Source: Ensifer sp. PDNC004
GTDB taxonomy: Bacteria > Pseudomonadota > Alphaproteobacteria > Rhizobiales > Rhizobiaceae
Direction of reading: 5' to 3'
DNA: 64,000 nucleotides
Assembly (NCBI RefSeq): GCF_016919405.1
Contig: NZ_CP070352.1
Coordinates: 868,001-932,000 of the forward strand
Each line of letters begins with the position of its first letter. The stretch's first letter is position 1. The translations under genes were made by a program, and so were the position numbers. Positions 55,904 to 64,000 of the stretch are shown here, one piece after another. The notes under the pieces were generated by a model that worked only from the letters and a program-made list of their open reading frames with translations, was not told the origin of the DNA and did no database searches.

Positions 55904-56677
55904 TCAATCAATGCGGCACACCCCATTGCTTGGCCGATACGGTCGGTTGCACTCCCAGCCGTTACCGGAATAATCAAGATGCGCGTTCTCAGGAAGCTCG
56001 ATTACGGAACATACTGCCCCCTTGGCTTCAAAGCCGCGGTCACATTTCCATTTCAGGCCGTAGGGTGTATCCGCGAAGCTCGCGTTGTGGGGAACCTTGA
56101 CGGCGACGCAGGCCTGGTCCTTCGCTTCATATCCACGATCGCATAGCCATTCGTTGCCGCTCGTTGTCAAATAGGCATGCTCAGGGACGTGCAGCGCGAC
56201 ACATTTGCGGCCAACAACTTGATAACCGCGGTCACATTCCCAGCCCTCGCTGTAGCTCGAGTCGGTAAGAAACGCATTCTCCGGCACCTCGATCCGGTCG
56301 CATCCCTGGCCATTTCGGAGAAATCCGCGCATACATCGCCAATGGCCGCTAGAATATGAATCAAGATAGGCATTAGCCGGCACTTGAACGGCAAGGCACT
56401 CGTCGCCCCGTTCGGCAAAGCCGTAGTGACATTCCCAGCCTTTGCCGTAGGTTTCGTTGGTCAGGAACGCGTCATGGGGCGCCGTAACGGGAACACAGGA
56501 TTGGGCCACTTCTCTGAAGCCGCGATTGCACTCCCACCCCGACCCGTAGCGATTGGCTTCGGCATTCGCGGGCACCGAAAGCGTTTCTTGACCATACGCA
56601 TAGGGGATGGACAACAGTGCTGCTGATAGAACCAGGATCATCTGGAGAGCCAACGCTGGATCGGATCGTCGGGGCAT
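55904..56677 (-). CDS. Secreted cysteine-rich repeat protein, seven repeats
   Basis: 257 residues. GGAG nine bases before ATG 56677. Signal peptide through residue about 30 (ALALQMILVLSAALLSIPYA...G). The mature part is seven tandem units of about 32 residues: V-P-x-N-A-x-L, then a Gly, then W-x-C-x-R-G-(F/Y), then 7-8 residues and a second Cys. Each unit has exactly two Cys, 14 in total, suggesting one disulfide per unit. I know no named function; it may be an exported binding or matrix protein. Confidence 0.85.
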   Translation of the reverse strand: MPRRSDPALALQMILVLSAALLSIPYAYGQETLSVPANAEANRYGSGWECNRGFREVAQSCVPVTAPHDAFLTNETYGKGWECHYGFAERGDECLAVQVPANAYLDSYSSGHWRCMRGFLRNGQGCDRIEVPENAFLTDSSYSEGWECDRGYQVVGRKCVALHVPEHAYLTTSGNEWLCDRGYEAKDQACVAVKVPHNASFADTPYGLKWKCDRGFEAKGAVCSVIELPENAHLDYSGNGWECNRPYRPSNGVCRID

Positions 56678-56741
56678 TTTTGAGTTCTCCGTTCGGCAGG
56701 CTGATTTCAAGGTTGGGATATTAAGGCGGTGAACTGTCGGT

Positions 56742-57029
56742 TTAGAAGCTGCCCCGAGACGGCCAGACTTGGCGTCGAGTGGCAGTGTAGCGAGTCATTC
56801 CGCTGGATCCTCGTGGCGCCCCTCCGTCATCATCCCATTGTTCTAGACTTTCGGTTTCAATCTGCCGTGGAGTTCGCAGTCCCTTCCGGCTCTGCAGTTC
56901 GGCAAGCAAGGTGTCTGCCGTGACCACAACCGCCTTGAAGCGTTCGACGAGAAAGCCGGCGCGCCGCAATACGCCATCGAGCATTGCCAGGTCGGAGGGG
57001 GCCAAGGACTGTCGGTGTGCGGATGACAT
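56742..57029 (-). CDS. Small hypothetical protein
   Basis: Begins MSSAHRQSLAPSDLAMLDGV then LRRAGFLVERFKAVVVTADT and LLAELQSRKGLRTPRQ. The N-terminal 70 residues look like a helical folded domain; the tail after QWDDDGG is low-complexity and may result from a frameshift. No family recognised. Confidence 0.5.
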   Translation of the reverse strand: MSSAHRQSLAPSDLAMLDGVLRRAGFLVERFKAVVVTADTLLAELQSRKGLRTPRQIETESLEQWDDDGGAPRGSSGMTRYTATRRQVWPSRGSF

Positions 57030-57125
57030 GAGGCTACTTTCTGTTGACTGAAAAGTCGCAAGGGATGCGCGTTATCGCAACTCTGGATCCTTCCAGCTGC
57101 GTGTAGGCACTACGTGCCGTCGCAG

Positions 57126-57347
57126 TCACCGACGGCGTGATTTACGAACCGGCTTGGTTGCAGGCGCCTCTGCAACGGCTTGCGAAGCGGTATTCTCCAG
57201 GCGCTGCGCCTTGAGCTTCTCGGTCTTCTTTTCACGAGCGATCTTTTCGGCGGCGACGATGGCTCTTGCCGTATGATCGGTGGCTGCCGCCTTTTCGCTG
57301 GCGGAGATCTTCACCGGTTTAAATGCGGCGTTGGTGTGTGGCGTCAT
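57126..57347 (-). CDS. Small basic Ala/Lys-rich protein, 73 aa
   Basis: ATG 57347 follows AGGAGATAGG. It begins MTPHTNAAFKPVKISASEKA then helical AIVAAEKIAREKKTEKLKAQ. Short proteins with this FKPVKISASEKAAATDHTAR start occur widely in Rhizobiales, to my memory; function unknown. Lies just after rpsU. Confidence 0.65.
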   Translation of the reverse strand: MTPHTNAAFKPVKISASEKAAATDHTARAIVAAEKIAREKKTEKLKAQRLENTASQAVAEAPATKPVRKSRRR

Positions 57348-57384
57348 GGCCTATCTCCTGATGTGATGCTTGCTGCCCGAAGGC

Positions 57385-57621
57385 TCAGCGCGTTCTCGCC
57401 GCTTTGTACGGTCCAGGCAGCAGGCCCTCACGCTGGAGCTTCTTGCGCTGCAGCTTCCGTTGGCGCCGCACCGCTTCTGCCTTTTCGCGCACACGCTTTT
57501 CCGAGGGCTTCTCATAGGAGCTGCGCGCCTTGAATTCGCGGAACAGACCTTCTTTCTGCATCTTCTTCTTCAGAACGCGCAAAGCCTGATCGATATTGTT
57601 GTCTCTGACGAGCACTTGCAA
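57385..57621 (-). CDS. rpsU: 30S ribosomal protein S21 (accessory copy)
   Basis: 78 residues: [60 protein letters not shown]. This is the S21 fold and length. The start is TTG at 57621 with AGGAGA seven bases upstream. An S21 paralogue near csp genes suggests a cold- or stress-specific ribosome variant. A main rpsU elsewhere is assumed. Confidence 0.93.
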   Translation of the reverse strand: MQVLVRDNNIDQALRVLKKKMQKEGLFREFKARSSYEKPSEKRVREKAEAVRRQRKLQRKKLQREGLLPGPYKAARTR

Positions 57622-57651
57622 AAGATATTCTCCTGTTTTGGTCGCCCGTGA

Positions 57652-57924
57652 CTATCTGCCAGGCATTGTGCTCAATGGCTTGAGCCATGGCCGGCTGGCG
57701 GCCGCCCCAGGGGCGTCCTCAGCCGAAGTTTCGGCGTGTTCGATGTCTGTGGCCAGTAGGCAGCGCTCGAACGTCTCGCCCTCCACCCGTACGCGATAGC
57801 GGGCCTCGCCACTATCGGTCGGCAACAGGCCGACAACCCGGCCAAAGCGGCTGACCAAGGCCTGTTGTGTGGCGCTCGCCCTCAGCACAACCTTGTTGCC
57901 AATTCCCAACCCGGCGCGGCTCAT
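57652..57924 (-). CDS. Small protein of the csp/rpsU cluster, 90 aa
   Basis: Start MSRAGLGIGNKVVLRASATQ, preceded by GGGGGGATC. Continues QALVSRFGRVVGLLPTDSGE, ARYRVRVEGETFERCLLATD. The centre has a small beta-barrel (KOW/Sm-like) feel, RFGRVVGL, which I cannot confirm. Lies between the csp remnant and rpsU, pointing to a translation or cold-stress role. Confidence 0.65.
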   Translation of the reverse strand: MSRAGLGIGNKVVLRASATQQALVSRFGRVVGLLPTDSGEARYRVRVEGETFERCLLATDIEHAETSAEDAPGAAASRPWLKPLSTMPGR

Positions 57925-57960
57925 GGCGATCCCCCGAAAAAATGAAAGTCCCAAGACACA

Positions 57961-57985
57961 AAAAGGTCGGGTTACTTCCCCGACC
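57961..57985 (-). terminator. Terminator of the degenerate csp gene
   Basis: On the minus strand GGTCGGG pairs with CCCGACC followed by TTTT (from 57979-57985 and 57965-57971). It has the same build as the terminator at 16008-16031. Confidence 0.75.
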
Positions 57986-58049
57986 TGTTCCCATCATTCA
58001 AATGCTTCCCTGTCAGTACATCCGTGGTCAGAGGAAGGCGAATGACAAA

Positions 58050-58256
58050 CTATTCCGGCCTGAGATTGTCGTCCGAGCTCTTGCCCGATTTGCGGTCGCT
58101 AACCACGTCGAATGTTGCCTTCTGACCGTCGGCCGGCGAGCCCAGCGCATTCAACCGCCGAGATAGGCACGAACACATCGATACCCCGTCACCTTGTTGA
58201 ATGAAGCCGAGGCCCTTGGTGCTGTTGAACCACTTTACCGCGCCTGAATCGAGGAT
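58050..58256 (-). pseudogene. Degenerate cold-shock gene with two compensating frameshifts
   Basis: Reads GAVKWFNSTKGLGFIQQGDG, then leaves frame: the correct frame there gives IDVFVPISAVECAG. It returns to frame for DGQKATFDVVSDRKSGKSSD and a stop. The start is ATC. RNP2 (DVFVH) is therefore lost. Third csp in the window; its AT-rich upstream region is typical of csp leaders. Confidence 0.75.
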
Positions 58257-59066
58257 AATTTCCTTTCAATCGTCGATTCTTCCAGAAATATTTCTTTTTG
58301 AATTTGAGAGCATATCTGGTTGCGCAGAAGCGCAGATTCAAAATTCGCGATCAATTTTCTATGAAAAAACATATAAACGATACTTTTTAAAACTCAATTG
58401 AAATATTGAAATATTCACCTTATGCCGATGAAAACATCACGAGAGCCTGACGTTCCGGTTTATTCGTCGATTTATTTTTCTTTTTATTGTACGCACGGAA
58501 TGAGTCTAACAGGGTCGACCGGTTTTCCTATGCTCGAGCATCGGCGTCGATGGGGTACGCGCTGATCTCGCTCCCGAGCGCGCTTGCAACCATGAAGCGG
58601 ACACACCACGGTCGCCAAGCGCCTCGGCGACCGGTCCCGACGTCCTCTTCATCAACTGGACATCCAATAGAGCAGCATCGGGGTCGGTCGCTCTCAAGGC
58701 ATAGCACGGCAGTCGCGGCATTGGCGCTTGACGCAAACACTCCCAGGCTACGCGACTTGGCCCGCTTGGAAGGAGAGCTGGACTGAAGTCGCCATTCGCC
58801 CTGAAAGTTAGTCAGCGACATCTACTTCGCAACGCCAATTGAATTTCGTCGATGACAATTGGACCTGACGTTCCCGATATTCAACGCATCGACAAGCGAA
58901 ACGCACCGCGTGGTCCCGCGGCCAGGACGCAAGGATTGCCCGATGGCGAAGACCAAGGGCGGCAAATTGAACAATGTCCATCGGCCGGTGGAAATTAGAG
59001 GTTGGCGGGCATCAGAATGGCAGGGCCGTGAGCTAAAGCCCTTGCCTGTTCCTTGTTCGCCTCGAC
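58257..59066. other. AT-rich csp leader and gene-poor stretch
   Basis: 58257-58500 is strikingly AT-rich for this genome and would have been the csp promoter and 5' leader. Beyond it I see no secure gene; a frame from ATG 58943 (MAKTKGGKLNNVHRPVEIRG) could be a short basic protein but lacks support. Confidence 0.45.
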
Positions 59067-59177
59067 TTAGAAGAGACCCCTAAACGTCATGTAGGCAACA
59101 AATCCGATTGCCAGAGCAGGCGAAGCCTGTATTGCGAAGTGGATTAGGGCTACGCGTTGTCGAGCTAAGTGAGCCAT
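59067..59177 (-). CDS. 36-aa membrane miniprotein, copy B
   Basis: Minus-strand ATG 59177 with AGGAGGCG upstream: MAHLARQRVALIHFAIQASP then ALAIGFVAYMTFRGLF. Same length and layout as copy A at 16997-17107, with substitutions such as L/I and T/A that keep one membrane segment. It lies 9 bases after the 60-aa gene, exactly as in copy A. Confidence 0.75.
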   Translation of the reverse strand: MAHLARQRVALIHFAIQASPALAIGFVAYMTFRGLF

Positions 59178-59186
59178 CGCCGCCTC

Positions 59187-59369
59187 CTACTTCTTGACGA
59201 ACGAGGGGTACGTAACCCCTGCACGAAAGTTGCGGATGACGCGTGCTGATCTCTTGTGGTCAGGGGACGTCTGGGAACCCTCTAAGGTGAGGAGTCCAGA
59301 GCTGGCCAGGAACTCCTTGATCTTCCGGAGATCGGCGGACAACGAGTATGGGGGTAAGACGGAAGACAT
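59187..59369 (-). CDS. Small hypothetical protein of the duplicated csp-linked module, 60 aa, copy B
   Basis: ATG 59369 preceded by GAAAGGAGGACC. Begins MSSVLPPYSLSADLRKIKEF and ends RNFRAGVTYPSFVKK; the middle (residues 21-40) has diverged from copy A while both ends match. Same size, spacing and partner as copy A. Function unknown. Confidence 0.75.
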   Translation of the reverse strand: MSSVLPPYSLSADLRKIKEFLASSGLLTLEGSQTSPDHKRSARVIRNFRAGVTYPSFVKK

Positions 59370-59825
59370 AGGTCCTCCTTTCATTGGGGCCAGGCATCGC
59401 CTGAGCGGCGGCGCCCTTTAAATGGCCACCGAAGGATCGACACTGCGCTCTTTTACCTCGCTCCGCAATGCGGAAACTCGAATCTGAAAAATGGACTTGT
59501 TTTAAACGCAGTTCTCCCTTAGATCACATGCATCGGTTTCGCTGATGAGCGCTGGAAAACTTCTGCCGCTCGCGAACGCCGCCATCACCTGATGCCTTTG
59601 ACCACGGATGTACTGGCACTGGTGAAAAGGTGATGATGAGGAAGGTCGGTGCGGTTTCGCCCCGGCCTTTTTTGTTTCTACAGCAGTGGCTGCCTCCGAC
59701 TTGTTGTGGACCCAATGTGCTTGTCGCCACGCGCTGCCGATCTTGCCTGTTGAGCTTTGTTTTCTCGCCTTCGCGTCAAAGCCGACCTTTCCTCTCAAAA
59801 TCGATCTCTCTGCCTTCGTCGTCAT
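59370..59825 (-). repeat. Duplicated leader of the csp-linked module, copy B
   Basis: Inverted counterpart of 16362-16804. It holds the motif CAGTACATCCGTGGTCA on the minus strand (59599-59615) and the terminator hairpin near 59641-59672. The block from GCGCAGTGTCGATCCTTCGG to the 60-aa start is nearly identical to copy A, whereas the part around 59455-59540 has diverged. Confidence 0.7.
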
Positions 59826-59870
59826 CTTGTCGGCGGGGGAACTCAATCATGATTTTGAAAAGGAATTGTC

Positions 59871-59971
59871 ATGAACACTGGAACCGTAAAATTCTTCAAC
59901 AACATCAAGGGCTTCGGATTTTCGAGCTCGAGAATGGTGGAGCGGACGTATTTGTCCACGCGTCGAAGTAG
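59871..59971 (+). pseudogene. Truncated cold-shock gene of module copy B
   Basis: Starts MNTGTVKFFNNIKGFGF, then a frameshift; the correct frame continues ELENGGADVFVHASK to a stop. About half of the protein is missing. It is divergent from the 60-aa gene exactly as the intact csp at 16095-16304 is in copy A. Confidence 0.8.
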
Positions 59972-60281
59972 GCTTGCATTATGGGGACGGACGCTACCCT
60001 CAAGAAGCGGCTTAGCGAATGATGAACGAAGCGGTTTCGCCAGTATAGCGACTTCGATTCCGTTTCGATCCATCCAGCGGACTACCCGGCATGGATCCGC
60101 TCCGGGAAAGACTACGCGCCGCGAGTTGGCGGAGGTAGTGCGTCGGCTGCGTCTGGGATTCTCGGCGCTCGATTCGCGACTCCCGCTGATGGTTGCTTTG
60201 TCCGCAGTTTTCAATAACTTGCGCTTCCATTAGAAATCAATCGAAGCTTGCAGGTTCTCTGCACGCGAGCCCGCCCAATGA
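59972..60281. other. 310-base gap, no gene seen
   Basis: No protein-like frame and no hairpin recognised; it must contain the promoter of the AraC gene. Confidence 0.4.
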
Positions 60282-61364
60282 ATGAAGTCTATGAACGCGT
60301 CATTTGAAGCAGCTGCACCTTCGGAAGTCGCAGATACCGAGCACTTCGGATTGCCACGCTCTCGGTTCGACACGACAAGCATGCGGCAGCAGGATGCGCA
60401 TCTGATGTGGCGAGAGTCGATTGGCGTGCTGTTCGACACACGTCTCCGCGGCCCGTCCGACGAACCGTTCTTTGCCAGCGTCGATGCGGCCCTGATTGGA
60501 GGTGTCGGGGTCGCGCGCACGCGATCAAGCGGTCAGGACTTCGATCGGTCCCGCTACAAGATCGCCCGCGACGGCATGGACGGGTATCTCGTGCAGTTTT
60601 ATCTCAATGGTCAAAGCGGCAGCCGCGGCGGCTCCGACAGCATTGCCCGCCCCGGTGACCTCTACGTGATCGATATGGCGCAGCCGCTCGCCACATCGAC
60701 AATCGATCATGAGCATCTCAGCCTCGTCATTCCGCGCCAGATGCTGGCCCCGCGTCTCAAGCGCCCGGACGACAATCATGAACTGGTCCTACCGGCGAAC
60801 ATGCCGCTCGTTTCGCTGTTGAGGGACACGCTCGGCAGCCTGCACAAACAGCTGGATCATATCTCCGTCGGTGACGCGGAGGCGGTCCTGTCGCCGCTGC
60901 TCGATCTTGCCGGCGCTGCGATCAACAGCCAGACGAGCGAGGGCAACGCAGCAAGCGTCGGCCATGCCCTGTCGATCGCGGTCAGGCGCTACATAACCGA
61001 CCACCTGCTCGAACCCGATCTGACCGTGGAGCGTGTCATGGCCGCATTCGGCCTTTCGCGCCGAACGGTCTACCGGCTTCTGGAACTGGTTGGGGGATTC
61101 TCGGTTTTCCTGGCGCAACAGCGCCTGCGGCGCGCCTTCACAAATCTGCGAGCGCCGGAATACAGGCACGTTGCAATCGCAGATCTCGCATCGGCGCATG
61201 GCTTTACCAACGCGGCAAATTTCAGCCGTGCGTTTCGTCGCGAATTCGGCATGTCGCCGCGGGAAGTGCGGCATCTTTCGGCAAATCATCCCGCCCTGCT
61301 GAAATCCGCGGCCGGCCTGTCGGCGACCGACTGGTCGCAATGGATCAGTCTGATCGGGCGATGA
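60282..61364 (+). CDS. AraC-family transcriptional regulator
   Basis: 360 residues. N-terminal AraC-binding-like domain (DAHLMWRESIGVLFDTRL, YLVQFYLNGQSGSRGG, RPGDLYVIDMAQPL) and C-terminal double helix-turn-helix: VERVMAAFGLSRRTVYRLLE and IADLASAHGFTNAANFSRAF then RREFGMSPREVR. The domain order matches the FeaR-like group. Target genes unknown; the adhesin-like gene downstream is a candidate. Confidence 0.92.
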   Translation: MKSMNASFEAAAPSEVADTEHFGLPRSRFDTTSMRQQDAHLMWRESIGVLFDTRLRGPSDEPFFASVDAALIGGVGVARTRSSGQDFDRSRYKIARDGMDGYLVQFYLNGQSGSRGGSDSIARPGDLYVIDMAQPLATSTIDHEHLSLVIPRQMLAPRLKRPDDNHELVLPANMPLVSLLRDTLGSLHKQLDHISVGDAEAVLSPLLDLAGAAINSQTSEGNAASVGHALSIAVRRYITDHLLEPDLTVERVMAAFGLSRRTVYRLLELVGGFSVFLAQQRLRRAFTNLRAPEYRHVAIADLASAHGFTNAANFSRAFRREFGMSPREVRHLSANHPALLKSAAGLSATDWSQWISLIGR

Positions 61365-61503
61365 GGACCTCAGTGGCAAAAGGTCGGTGCGGCATCGGAC
61401 CGCCAATCTGGCAGCAAACGCAGGGTCACTGGCACGGGGTGCGCATTTCCACGCCTGACCGCCTGCATCAATTGAAGACCGTGCTTTCTCCGAGCTAACA
61501 CGA

Positions 61504-61530
61504 AACGCGCCTGCCATGGCGCGTTTTTTT
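61504..61530 (+). terminator. Terminator after the AraC gene
   Basis: AACGCGCC (61504-61511) pairs with GGCGCGTT (61518-61525), followed by a run of T. Confidence 0.85.
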
Positions 61531-61547
61531 GCTGAGAGAAATCCGTC

Positions 61548-64000
61548 ATGACAAGCGATCGATCGGCCACGGCCGCACCCTCCTGCACCCGAGCCGGATG
61601 TGCGATGAGCGTCGAAAAAGATTGCATCGCGGCGCAGGGTGAGGCCGGGCCGGACGGCAGAGCAATGCGCCGATCGTGGCGTACGTGGCGCCGGCTGCTC
61701 GTAGCGCTCATCGTTCTTCTTTCCGGCCTCGCGGCCGAGGCGGGAGAAGCATTCGCGGAATCGAACGGTTGCAAGAATATCGTCGCGGATCTCAACGGGA
61801 AAGAGGTCGGATTCTTCTCGGGGACCTATCCAAAAACTGATTTTGAAGCCACTGACCAGCTTCATATCGAGCTGATCCGCAATCCGAGCTACGTGGATTA
61901 CGGTTTCTTTGCCGCGATGGCCCAAATAGGCCCCCAATACATGGCGGTCCAGAATCAGTCAGGCGTGGTAACCGGCAGCGAATCCGCATCGATATCCGGG
62001 AGAGAACTTGTTCAAGGTGGTCTCTATATCGAATCCGAAAACCACAGCGCGATGGCATCTCCCTGGCGTATGGAAGTGGTCTGTGTCACGAAGAGCGATC
62101 CTGCGGACGCCTTGCTTTCCGCTCTTGTCCTGTCGAGCGGCACGCTCGAGCCGGCCTTCGATACGAATAACTTCAGCTACACGGCCAAGGTAGCCAGTGG
62201 CGTTTCCACCCTTGCGGTGACGCCGTCCGCGGTCGGAGCCACAGCGACGGTGACGATCAACGGCGAAACCGCAACGTCCGGCTCACCAACCAACGTTGCG
62301 CTCAATGTTGGCAGTAATACGCTGAAGATCGCCGTGGCGACCGAGGACCGCTCGGTCAAGCGGACCTATTGGCTCGTCGTCACACGCGCCGCACCTCCCA
62401 CGATCACCGGTCTCACCCCTTCCACCGGAAGTACGGCCGGTGGACAGTCCGTGACCATCACCGGCACCAACTTCATCGGTGTGAGTGCTGTTACCTTCGG
62501 CGGCACGGCTGCGACCACCTTCACCGTCGACAGCGCCACCCAGATTACCGCCATTGCGCCGGCACGAACTGCCGGACCGGCCGATGTGACCGTGACGACC
62601 GTCGACAACACCTCCGTGACGCGCGCGAACGGTTATACCTACGGCTCCACGCCGGTCGTCACCGCCGTCAAGCCGGTCAACACGCCCGCACGAACCTACG
62701 CCATCGGCGCCTCGCTGATGTTCGACGTGGATTTCGATCAGACGATCGCCATCAGCAACGGATTTCCGCACCTCAAGGCCGTCCTTGGCGCTGTCGAGCG
62801 ACGGATGAACTTGATCGGATATGGCTCGAGCACCATGAGGTTCGCCTACACGGTTGTCGAAAACGATCTCGACGAAGACGGAATCGCGATCGGGTCGATG
62901 TCGCTCGAAGGCGCCACAATCAAGGATTACTACCACGTAGCGGACGCAGACGTAACACTGCGCAACATTGCCGACATGTCAGGCATCAGGATCGATGGCG
63001 TCCGGCCCACCGTCGCGTCAATCAAACCCGCTGGGACCGGCACGATCTTCGACGTTGAATTTTCCGAACCGGTCATGGCGGTGGACATCGGCAAGTTCAC
63101 CCTGGTGAAAACAGGAACGGCGCAAGGCACGATCGACAGTGTGTCGGGATCGGGATCGGCCTATCAGGTGCATGTGGCGAATGTTTCTGGAGACGGCACC
63201 TTGGCTCTCAGCTTGTCCACGGGCACGGGCATAAAGGATATCGCCGGCAACGAGATGGCCAGTGCGTTCACCGGCGGCACGCCCATGATCGTCACGCCGC
63301 CCTCAATCGACGCCAGTCTCTCGGGCATCGGCATGTCCAACGGCACGCTCACGCCGGCCTTCGACGCCGCCACCACCAGCTACAGTCTCTCGGTAGCCAA
63401 TAGCGTTACCAGCATCGCCGTCACACCGGCCAGCACACATCCCGGCGCCACCGTCTCGGTCAACGGAGCCGTCGTCTCGGCGCCGGGCAGCGTTCCCGTC
63501 AGCCTCCAGGTCGGCGACAACGCCATAAGGATCGTGGTTACGGCGCAGGACGCCGTCACGAAGAAGACCTATGACATCGTCGTCAATCGCGCGGGCGCAG
63601 TTCCGGATGCACCGACTGATGTCAGCGCTGTGTCGGGTGACGGCGAGGCGACGGTCAGCTTCACCGCCCCTGTGAATGCGGGCACCACGCCGATCAGCAG
63701 CTACACTGTGACGTCTGATCCAGGTGGTGCCGTGGCAACCGGCGGATCGAGTCCCATCACCGTGAAGGGCCTTGCCAACGGAACGGCCTACACCTTCACA
63801 GTGACGGCCACCAACAGCATCGGCCCCGGTCCGGCCTCCGATCCGTCCGGTTCGGTCACACCAAAGCCTGCTCCGGTCGCCAACGCTGTGAGTGCGACGG
63901 TTGCGGCAAACTCCACGGCCAATCTGATGACGCTCAGCCTCAGTGGCGGCGCGGCGGACACGCTGGCCATCGGCACCCAGCCGACGCACGGTGCGGCTTC
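61548..64000 (+). CDS. Large secreted Ig/cadherin/fibronectin-type repeat protein, 3' end outside the window
   Basis: Open from ATG 61548 to the window end (at least 817 codons). A signal peptide is best seen from the in-frame ATG 61665: MRRSWRTWRRLLVALIVLLS then AGEAFA. Domains in order: an N-terminal unit with CKNIVADLNG; a cadherin-like beta-sandwich (ALVLSSGTLEPAFDTNNFSY); an IPT/TIG domain (TITGLTPSTGSTAGGQSVTI); Ig-like units; a second cadherin-like beta-sandwich (SNGTLTPAFDAATTSYSLSV); a fibronectin III domain (VPDAPTDVSAVSGDGEATVS); and the start of another Ig-like unit (PVANAVSATVAANS). Likely a surface adhesin or autotransporter passenger. A 40-residue tail before the signal from 61548 would be unusual. 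Confidence 0.88.
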   Translation, partial: MTSDRSATAAPSCTRAGCAMSVEKDCIAAQGEAGPDGRAMRRSWRTWRRLLVALIVLLSGLAAEAGEAFAESNGCKNIVADLNGKEVGFFSGTYPKTDFEATDQLHIELIRNPSYVDYGFFAAMAQIGPQYMAVQNQSGVVTGSESASISGRELVQGGLYIESENHSAMASPWRMEVVCVTKSDPADALLSALVLSSGTLEPAFDTNNFSYTAKVASGVSTLAVTPSAVGATATVTINGETATSGSPTNVALNVGSNTLKIAVATEDRSVKRTYWLVVTRAAPPTITGLTPSTGSTAGGQSVTITGTNFIGVSAVTFGGTAATTFTVDSATQITAIAPARTAGPADVTVTTVDNTSVTRANGYTYGSTPVVTAVKPVNTPARTYAIGASLMFDVDFDQTIAISNGFPHLKAVLGAVERRMNLIGYGSSTMRFAYTVVENDLDEDGIAIGSMSLEGATIKDYYHVADADVTLRNIADMSGIRIDGVRPTVASIKPAGTGTIFDVEFSEPVMAVDIGKFTLVKTGTAQGTIDSVSGSGSAYQVHVANVSGDGTLALSLSTGTGIKDIAGNEMASAFTGGTPMIVTPPSIDASLSGIGMSNGTLTPAFDAATTSYSLSVANSVTSIAVTPASTHPGATVSVNGAVVSAPGSVPVSLQVGDNAIRIVVTAQDAVTKKTYDIVVNRAGAVPDAPTDVSAVSGDGEATVSFTAPVNAGTTPISSYTVTSDPGGAVATGGSSPITVKGLANGTAYTFTVTATNSIGPGPASDPSGSVTPKPAPVANAVSATVAANSTANLMTLSLSGGAADTLAIGTQPTHGAA

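Noticed and set aside
55904-56677. Tandem protein repeats as a CRISPR-like DNA array
   Set aside because: Period (about 96 bases) follows a protein repeat with degenerate DNA; there are no constant direct repeats with unique spacers.

Overview
The window looks like an accessory replicon or genomic-island stretch of a Rhizobiales bacterium, most likely Sinorhizobium/Ensifer or a close relative. The evidence is high-GC codon use, a rhizobial palindromic intergenic element after fdoI, a formate dehydrogenase-selenocysteine block (fdoGHI-fdhE-selA-selB) arranged as on Sinorhizobium megaplasmids, and prophage gene families (DUF1515, DUF5681, GH19-like lysin) typical of rhizobia.

Layout. 1-10171: selenoprotein module. 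selD faces left. Divergent from it run fdoG (Tat-exported molybdopterin subunit with an in-frame UGA/Sec codon at 1719), fdoH, fdoI, fdhE, selA and selB, nearly all overlapping by an ATGA. Directly after selB lies only the 5' half of tRNA-Sec (selC). 10204-18222: decayed prophage whose genes nearly all carry frameshifts, ending in an IS21-family remnant, with a cold-shock gene and two tiny ORFs embedded. 18322-21605: folE, an SDR, an FeS-type photolyase and a DUF2256 protein form a light/DNA-repair operon. 21698-22544: an IS5-family insertion sequence. 22856-31002: three exported arylsulfatases in a row, a GntR regulator and a divergent enolase-superfamily enzyme. 31343-32863: a HisKA_2 histidine kinase. 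33000-35698: a radical-SAM protein coupled to a DUF4130-UdgX fusion. 36208-45663: a regulator- and resistance-rich stretch with a LysR/class D beta-lactamase pair, DUF1330, LysE exporter, AAC(3)-type acetyltransferase, patatin lipoprotein, and a MarR-controlled operon of FAD monooxygenase, quinone oxidoreductase and MFS exporter. 45910-47003: an XRE regulator, an 18-bp inverted-repeat mini-element and a damaged tRNA. 47004-53245: an exported operon of two amidohydrolases, an alpha/beta-hydrolase lacking the nucleophile serine, and a DUF1254/DUF1214 protein. 53623-54951: an Nramp-family transporter. 55904-58256: a secreted Cys-repeat protein, then small proteins, an extra ribosomal protein S21 and a degenerate csp. 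59067-59971: an inverted second copy of the csp-linked small-ORF module of 16095-17107. 60282-64000: an AraC regulator and a large secreted Ig/cadherin/FN3-type protein cut by the window edge.

Most notable: (i) a complete selenocysteine pathway beside a truncated selC, so the UGA in fdoG needs another tRNA-Sec gene; (ii) a duplicated module of 60- and 36-residue proteins divergent from a cold-shock gene, present twice in opposite orientation 42 kb apart; (iii) two Tat-type amidohydrolases that both begin with MCxxC and sit in one operon of uncharacterised exported proteins; (iv) a seven-repeat cysteine-rich secreted protein. No CRISPR array or replication origin was seen.
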